From Nectonema munidae (Eukaryota > Nematomorpha > Nectonematoida > Nectonematidae): a stretch of 64,000 nt of DNA. The stretch covers positions 62,001-126,000 of the forward strand of contig JAUIRK010000110.1 of assembly GCA_030549495.1 (NCBI GenBank), given 5' to 3'. This document shows positions 60,101 through 64,000 of the stretch, in pieces. Both the position numbers and the translations under genes were made by a program. Numbering within the stretch: position 1 is the stretch's first letter; the number at the start of each line of letters is the position of its first letter. Below the pieces are notes generated by a model. That model was not told where the DNA came from, made no database searches, and saw only the letters and a program-made list of their open reading frames with translations.

Positions 60101-62024
60101 AATAATGTCTTTCAGAGTGTTGATAAACCTATCGGATGAGAGGATATCAAGCGCTCCTGACTTGTATTTTAATCGGGTTTTGGATCCAAGATATGGATGG
60201 AAAGGACCTTTTGTAAAGAATTTATCTGTATGTTGACTACAATCTATCACGAACGTTTTATCAATCGCTAAAATATCTGATGGGTTTATGTCCAATTGCA
60301 CCTGCTCTGCAAAGCAAGGCATCGAAACATTGACAATCTCCATGCTCCAAGTCAAATCTCTTAGTAGACAGGATAACTTTAAGCTGCACATCATATAATC
60401 ACAATTGAGAAGGATTGGAATTTCTTCGTTATAATTTGGATTTCCATATCTAGATAACGTACTTATCTGAAGATTATTATACTTTTTTACAATTAATGAA
60501 TGCATTGATTAAGTTGTCTCCATCTGACAGAATGGTTATCACAGAATTCGACGCATTAAATTTCGAGACTAAGCTTTCAATCAATGCTATATTCGAAAGC
60601 ATGTATATTTGATTTCCCAACCTGGCATGATATGGGCTTTGGCTCACTATATTAGTTGTAATTTTGTATTCTTGATCGAAGTTGTGGTTGTTAATCAATT
60701 TATTCAGTGTTGTATTGGAGATAAATTTCGGCAAGCATTTTTTATCTCACCCCTTATTACCAGCTCAATATCGTCTAAAACGTCAATATTGAGGCAGTAG
60801 GGGTCCTTTAATAGTTTTATTTTGCTAGTTTGAGTAGGAATAGTAATTCTTAGGAAGGGTATGATTTTCATAAGGAAGACAGGATTGTATGATGATAAGT
60901 GTTTGCACAATGATAGGAAATTAGAGAGAGGATCGATAACTCCTTTAATATTGAAGTATGGAAAGAGAAGGGTATTAAGACCACCAAATTGCTTTGGGAT
61001 CAACTGAAGAACTTTAATAAAATCACTAGAAAACAGATTTTCTCTTTTAAGCCTGACATGAGATAGGATTAATGCATACGAGTAAGATATTAAACTGTTG
61101 CTGTCTGTGGCAGCTAGAGCTGAGCAGTTCGAAAATTTAGTGCCAACATCGTTATTTAACCTTCTAAAAAGATCGTTTGATTCAGCCAATATTCTAGAAG
61201 CACGTTTTAAAGAGTTTGACACTTGTATGCCATTGAGATAGAAACTTTTGCCGTATTCGAAGAGGATTGTACTGGTCCAGGTTTCATTAGGTTTGAGTTT
61301 TAAACCTATCTTTTTGCAGATTACATGAAGAGATGAGATTAAGTGAATGATCTTATCATTCGCGGCAGTAATTGATAATTTGGAGAGGGCTTGTTGATTC
61401 TTCTTTATCACGACGATCTGATTGTCGCCCTGCCCAAGCAGGCGACCCTCTAAACCTAATTGATACAAGAGCCACTCTATCAGTGAAGCAGTAACAAGGG
61501 TCCAACCCTTTTGCCGCATCCCTTCGAACCAGGAAGGAGATGCGGCGTGTCCATATTGATAATATTGCAAGTCTTTTGGTTCAAGTGATCTTGGTGGAAA
61601 GAAGCGATTAATCACTTAAGTCGTGCTATACATCGGAATGAGTTGCGATGCAGTGTAAATGCGTTCCAAGGAAATAAATTAATAGTTTTTTGTTCCCAGA
61701 ATAAATAGGCTCTTCCACGCATACGGAAAATGTAATTTAATTGAAAATTTTGGAAACGATAGATATTCTTTAAAAAGTTTTCAATAAATCATTTAAGTCA
61801 TTCGAAATTTATTTCTTAGGAAGTGCGCTTACCTTTTCTAATGCAGAAAAAAAGATTTCCATTGATCTTTATTTTTAAACGGTTTTTTTTTATTTTTGTA
61901 AAATGGATGATTTTTTATAAGAAGCGCTTTTTTTCATTCTTTTGAACTCTTAAGGAAATAGTTAACAATCCTCAATTTGTTGTTGATGGGGCTACGCGCT
62001 TTGATGTCAACCAAGGAGAACTAG
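48168..62024 (+). CDS. Calpain, first three coding exons (partial)
   Basis: A calcium-activated cysteine protease of the cytosol. Exon 1 (48168-48527) begins MWFSMDGFFSTL and is Gly/Ser-rich with LGSLLGSGSGGIDIGG, like the glycine-rich head of arthropod calpains and of the calpain small subunit; the second Met (48180) may be the true start. Exon 2 (50927-51178) gives GYNLPKAKEKIPEV, SFEDIQKACLEKGALWSDPD and FPATKSSLYYS, ending PVPIEWKRPG, the N-terminal anchor and the start of the protease core. Exon 3 (61955-62024) reads EIVNNPQFVVDG, ATRFDVNQGELG, stopping just before the expected DCWLLAA with the catalytic cysteine. Phases are 0, 0 and 1, with GT/AG ends throughout. Introns are 2.4 and 10.8 kb. 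The exon with the cysteine was not found by 64000 and is presumably downstream. No lesion is seen. Confidence 0.88.
48858..49356. mobile_element. Non-autonomous hAT element (MITE), 499 bp
   Basis: The left end CATTGTTTCTCAACTTTTTT and the right end GTTAAGAAATATTG are inverted copies of a hAT-type terminus, and both ends carry TGGACCC / GGGGTCCA next to it. The flanking 8-mers ACATAGAG and ACACAGAA match at six of eight positions, consistent with an aged target duplication. No coding capacity. It lies in the first calpain intron. Confidence 0.65.
49365..50926. other. Calpain intron 1, remainder
   Basis: AT-rich; a (GA)n string at about 50741-50750. Nothing else was recognised. Confidence 0.5.
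52090..52460 (+). pseudogene. piggyBac transposase N-terminal relic
   Basis: The plus strand reads ILNEIVEYTNQHDNKFSK, LNIVELKAFIG, YLSGSLHSKRQNLDDNRMS and, after stops, CFRILMRYYV and then KVFEKFVHYFSETAFQ. The order matches the segment of piggyBac-like transposases before the first catalytic aspartate (ELKAFIGLLYLSG ... FRFL ... FEKFV). The catalytic part is missing. It sits in calpain intron 2, in calpain's orientation. Confidence 0.6.
52651..53945 (-). CDS. Antisense multi-exon gene or relic, uncharacterised family
   Basis: Several minus-strand segments join by GT/AG splicing with matching phase. A segment ending VQNNQEL has a donor at 53714. A frame with KSLLQNRVFKKI, then FKIAYTFTVVNSERE, ends at donor 53505 and joins at 53425 to YIHLPTAMYEHIVDSLF ending at 53331. 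An exon at 53175-52937 (KGAYGMKNYLPDELIP, MRMQITFPKRREIAKDLL, DYPFFERIRS) joins at 52864 to EFNGLEIENGYKDKK and runs to a stop at 52651. The order (IVDSLF, R-R-x-E-I, YPFF, EF) resembles uncharacterised animal proteins annotated as SAMD3-like. One frame inconsistency near 53548 and an unresolved exon at about 53200-53280 leave open whether it is functional. The whole lies inside calpain intron 2. Confidence 0.45.
53950..57260. other. Calpain intron 2, central part without recognised genes
   Basis: No exon or element was recognised. 55.9-56.6 kb is less AT-rich and has open frames on both strands (for example 56366-56629 on the plus strand) without known domains. A few T-rich short repeats (TTCAAGTATG near 54841 and 54973) occur. 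Confidence 0.4.
57262..57450 (+). repeat. tRNA-like head of a SINE or tRNA pseudogene
   Basis: 57262-57334 resembles a tRNA: a six-pair acceptor stem (GAGCCT with AGGCTC), an A-box-like TGGTGGTTAGGGCG, an anticodon-like hairpin TCAG-CTTAACA-TTGA and a B box GGGTTCAATCC. The T stem has mismatches, so a working tRNA is unlikely. Unrelated sequence follows to about 57450, as in a SINE. Confidence 0.5.
58092..61615 (-). pseudogene. Endogenous negative-strand RNA virus L (polymerase) segment
   Basis: Four overlapping minus-strand frames (61615-60704, 60734-60477, 60505-58676 and 58694-58092; 303, 85, 609 and 200 codons) form one colinear remnant of a Mononegavirales-type L protein. The first starts just before motif B (EGMRQKGWTL), holds the catalytic motif C GQGDNQIVVI and then a motif D-like KPNETWTS. 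The long frame carries GGSLAHRLNDPL, a match to the HR motif of the capping domain. The finger and early palm region, and the C-terminal methyltransferase, are absent, so about half of a typical L is present. Adjacent frames overlap by roughly 20-30 bp, which implies single-base frame breaks. It cannot make a whole polymerase, yet the 609-codon frame suggests the insertion is not very old. It is antisense to calpain, in intron 2. Which family (chuvirus-, artovirus- or rhabdovirus-like) I cannot tell. Confidence 0.85.
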
Positions 62025-63640
62025 GTACGTGCTTTCCATTTAACTTTTCTCTACTGCTCATTTATTTTCATCTTACACTTTATACCACGAAAAATGATAT
62101 AAATCATGTCAAGAAATAATGACGACTTCCCATTCCGGCTCTACCCAGAATAGTTCTTATTTACTGAAGGGGCTTTGAATCTGTTACAAACGTTTGCAGT
62201 AACATATTTTGTACTTAGGAAGGTGATAAAGAAAAATGTATAATCAAGGGCGTATCCATAAAATCATTTTAGTCGGAGGGGGCTTTTAAAAATAATTTTA
62301 AAAGGTGATTCCCTTTACATTAAATTTCTAATATATTTCTATCTATAAAAATAACTTTTTCAAATAAACTGAAAGGCAAACAAATATCAAAGATCGATAC
62401 TTCATTGGCTATTGATCAATTATATTGAGATATCTTGTTTACTTTAGAAGTTCTTCAAAGAAAAATGGAGATTCCATCGCGATGAAGCATTTTTAAGAAT
62501 AACAGTTTTGATAAATGTAAAATATACAGTCAAGAATCAAGTTAGGAACAAGGGATAAAGCAAGATCATTATGAGTTGGTCTTTCCCAGCCTGAGAAAAT
62601 ATTTTGGGGTAAAATTATTTAAACTATTAAGGAAAGGAGAAGGGGAAAGAACGTAATTGAGGAGACCAGTAGGGGGCAACGGCTTATGTAGTTGTGTATT
62701 TTCTACTTTAAGAATAAATCTCGTGGACTTATTTTGGTGGTGAAATATTGTACGTTTTTCTGGCGAACTTTTAGGCAATAAGGGCGATTTCACGGAAATT
62801 TTGACACTCTTGCGATTACTATTTGGTGTGGAGTGGCATTGCTAAATAACCCAACGCCCGCCTTTTCATTTCAATAATGGGCGTGCGTTTTCCAATTTTT
62901 TCATATGACTGCCACCATAATTTTGATGAACTGGCAGGCCTTTCAATATGCTGAATAAACTTCTCAAACTCCCATATTTATCCTTTATCGTTCGCAAATA
63001 GCATTGGATAAAGCGCAGTTTAATTGATTTCCCTGCAGAGCACTTCCTGCTACGAGTATAACTCTCAACTTTACCTATCTACTGTGGTTTCTATTATGCT
63101 TTTCTTGAGGTCCTTGATTCCAGATTTAGGTAACTTGGACGCCTTTGAAGATCCATTGCTATATCTATTAACCTATGTGTTCTTATGGCGCTTTCACGCT
63201 CACTTCTAACCAGAATAAATATATCTATGCACATCATTACTTCCATGAGGAACTTTATCTTCTCTTTGAATACATTTATGATCTTTGGTAAAACTCATTG
63301 TAGACCCCTGGGGAGAACGGAGCTCCCCTGAGCAGTATTTCAAATTTGAATAGGCTTTCTTGCTCGCAAAGTAACAAATTTTTCTGAGCTTTCTTCTTCT
63401 TAACACCACAAAGTGTTGACGTCAAGTCTATTTTAGTATCTATGAAAAATTTCTGGGATAGCTGAGATTTGCATCTGCGCTTTTTGTTTACAAGGGAAAA
63501 ACGTGAATAAATCAGAGTCTTTGATAAATCTCACCTCGCCATTTGTTTACCTTATTACCTGAGGTCCCAACGTCAGCATTCTTCGGCAATGCATTAGTGG
63601 AAATCTTACAAACCACTTTGGTATGAATTTCAAGGAGGTT
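62025..63640. other. Calpain intron 3 and downstream, no further exon seen
   Basis: I looked for the exon that would supply DCWLLAA and did not find it. Open frames at 62569-62793 (minus) and 63024-63209 (plus) have no recognisable domains. Confidence 0.45.
62245..62300 (+). mobile_element. Candidate DNA-transposon terminus
   Basis: CAAGGGCGTATCCATAAAAT resembles the CAGGGGCG terminus family seen at 4371, 21656 and 28586. No partner end was found. Confidence 0.3.
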
Positions 63641-63646
63641 CTAAGC

Positions 63647-64000
63647 CAGTGGTTCTTAACCTTTAGGATCTGTTTACCCCTAAATATTATGAAAAATTTT
63701 TTTATGACCCCTATAAAATTCTTTTTGATTCAGCCGTTTAATGTTAAAAACAAGAAAATTTACGTTATATTTTATAATACAAAACTTGTTAAAAGAAAGT
63801 TTAATTGAAAATTTTTATTTAAATTAATATAATCTAAGAAATTCAGTATAATTTAATTCGAAGGCTGGTATTCTTTGTCAGACAAAAGTTTTTCAAAACA
63901 TGGTGTAATGCTCGACAGACTGCATCTCGTGTCTGAATCAATTGCAAGCTTATTACTTCCACTTGTTTTTAAAGACATCATTGTACAAAATCCATTCTCG
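63647..64000 (-). mobile_element. End of a hAT element, running off the window
   Basis: CAGTGGTTCTTAACCTTTAG at 63647 is a classic hAT terminus. It is followed within 200 bp by the C-terminus of a hAT transposase on the minus strand, so the element extends to the right beyond 64000. The 8 bp before the end are TTCTAAGC, the expected target-duplication length. Confidence 0.75.
63853..64000 (-). CDS. hAT transposase C-terminus (ZBED5/FAM200-like), partial
   Basis: The minus-strand frame reads SLKTSGSNKLAIDSDTRC, then SLSSITPCFEKLLSDKEYQ and ends PSN with TAA at 63853. This parallels the final residues of ZBED5/FAM200-like hAT transposases (LxxIKTKYRxRLxxxxDLRxxLSxIxPRFxxLxxxKQxxPSH). The frame is open to the window edge, so completeness cannot be judged. 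Confidence 0.65.
   Translation of the reverse strand, partial: ENGFCTMMSLKTSGSNKLAIDSDTRCSLSSITPCFEKLLSDKEYQPSN

Noticed and set aside
1..64000. CRISPR arrays, bacterial operons and ribosome binding sites.
   Set aside because: The window is eukaryotic; the regular 28-bp repeat at 42.9 kb has no spacers and is a minisatellite.

Overview
The window is eukaryotic nuclear DNA. It is AT-rich, has spliced genes with long introns, and is heavily loaded with transposon relics. The two host genes I can read (a mitochondrial-type 2-Cys peroxiredoxin and a calpain) and the repeat types (piggyBac, hAT, Tigger, a Mutator-like element, non-LTR elements, tRNA-derived SINEs) suggest an invertebrate. An arthropod, possibly a copepod crustacean, is my best guess; the species cannot be proven from the sequence alone.

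Region by region. 0-8.5 kb: intergenic DNA with SINE copies, a relic of an invertebrate repeat-borne protein family (about 3.6-4.4 kb) and a decayed Tigger/pogo transposase (6.2-7.3 kb). 8.5-8.7 kb: a C-terminal calpain EF-hand segment with an internal lesion. 10.9-14.95 kb: a piggyBac element with intact TTAA flanks and 16-bp terminal repeats; it holds one near-complete transposase and part of a second. 15.6-27.6 kb: a complete six-exon peroxiredoxin-3-like gene on the minus strand (219 codons), with relics in its introns. 28-47.5 kb: a repeat-rich block with tandem duplications, the 5' half of a non-LTR retrotransposon, satellite arrays, a Mutator-like element of about 8.1 kb with 190-bp inverted repeats and PHD-OTU-transposase coding, a 28-bp minisatellite, a reverse transcriptase/RNase H relic and an intron-bearing hAT transposase relic. 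48.2-62.0 kb: the first three coding exons of a calpain on the plus strand; the catalytic cysteine exon was not found and is probably beyond the window.

The second calpain intron (10.8 kb) holds a piggyBac fragment, an antisense multi-exon gene or relic, a tRNA-like SINE head, and 3.5 kb of an endogenous negative-strand RNA virus polymerase gene. The viral segment is antisense to calpain and ends 340 bp before calpain exon 3. The window closes with the end of another hAT element.

The strongest leads are: (1) the antisense viral polymerase fossil in the calpain intron; (2) the PHD/OTU Mutator-like element embedded in a satellite; (3) the piggyBac carrying two C-terminal transposase segments; (4) the antisense spliced gene in the calpain intron; and (5) possible tandem calpain genes. 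Exon boundaries were read by eye from splice consensus, phase and family knowledge; no database search was run.
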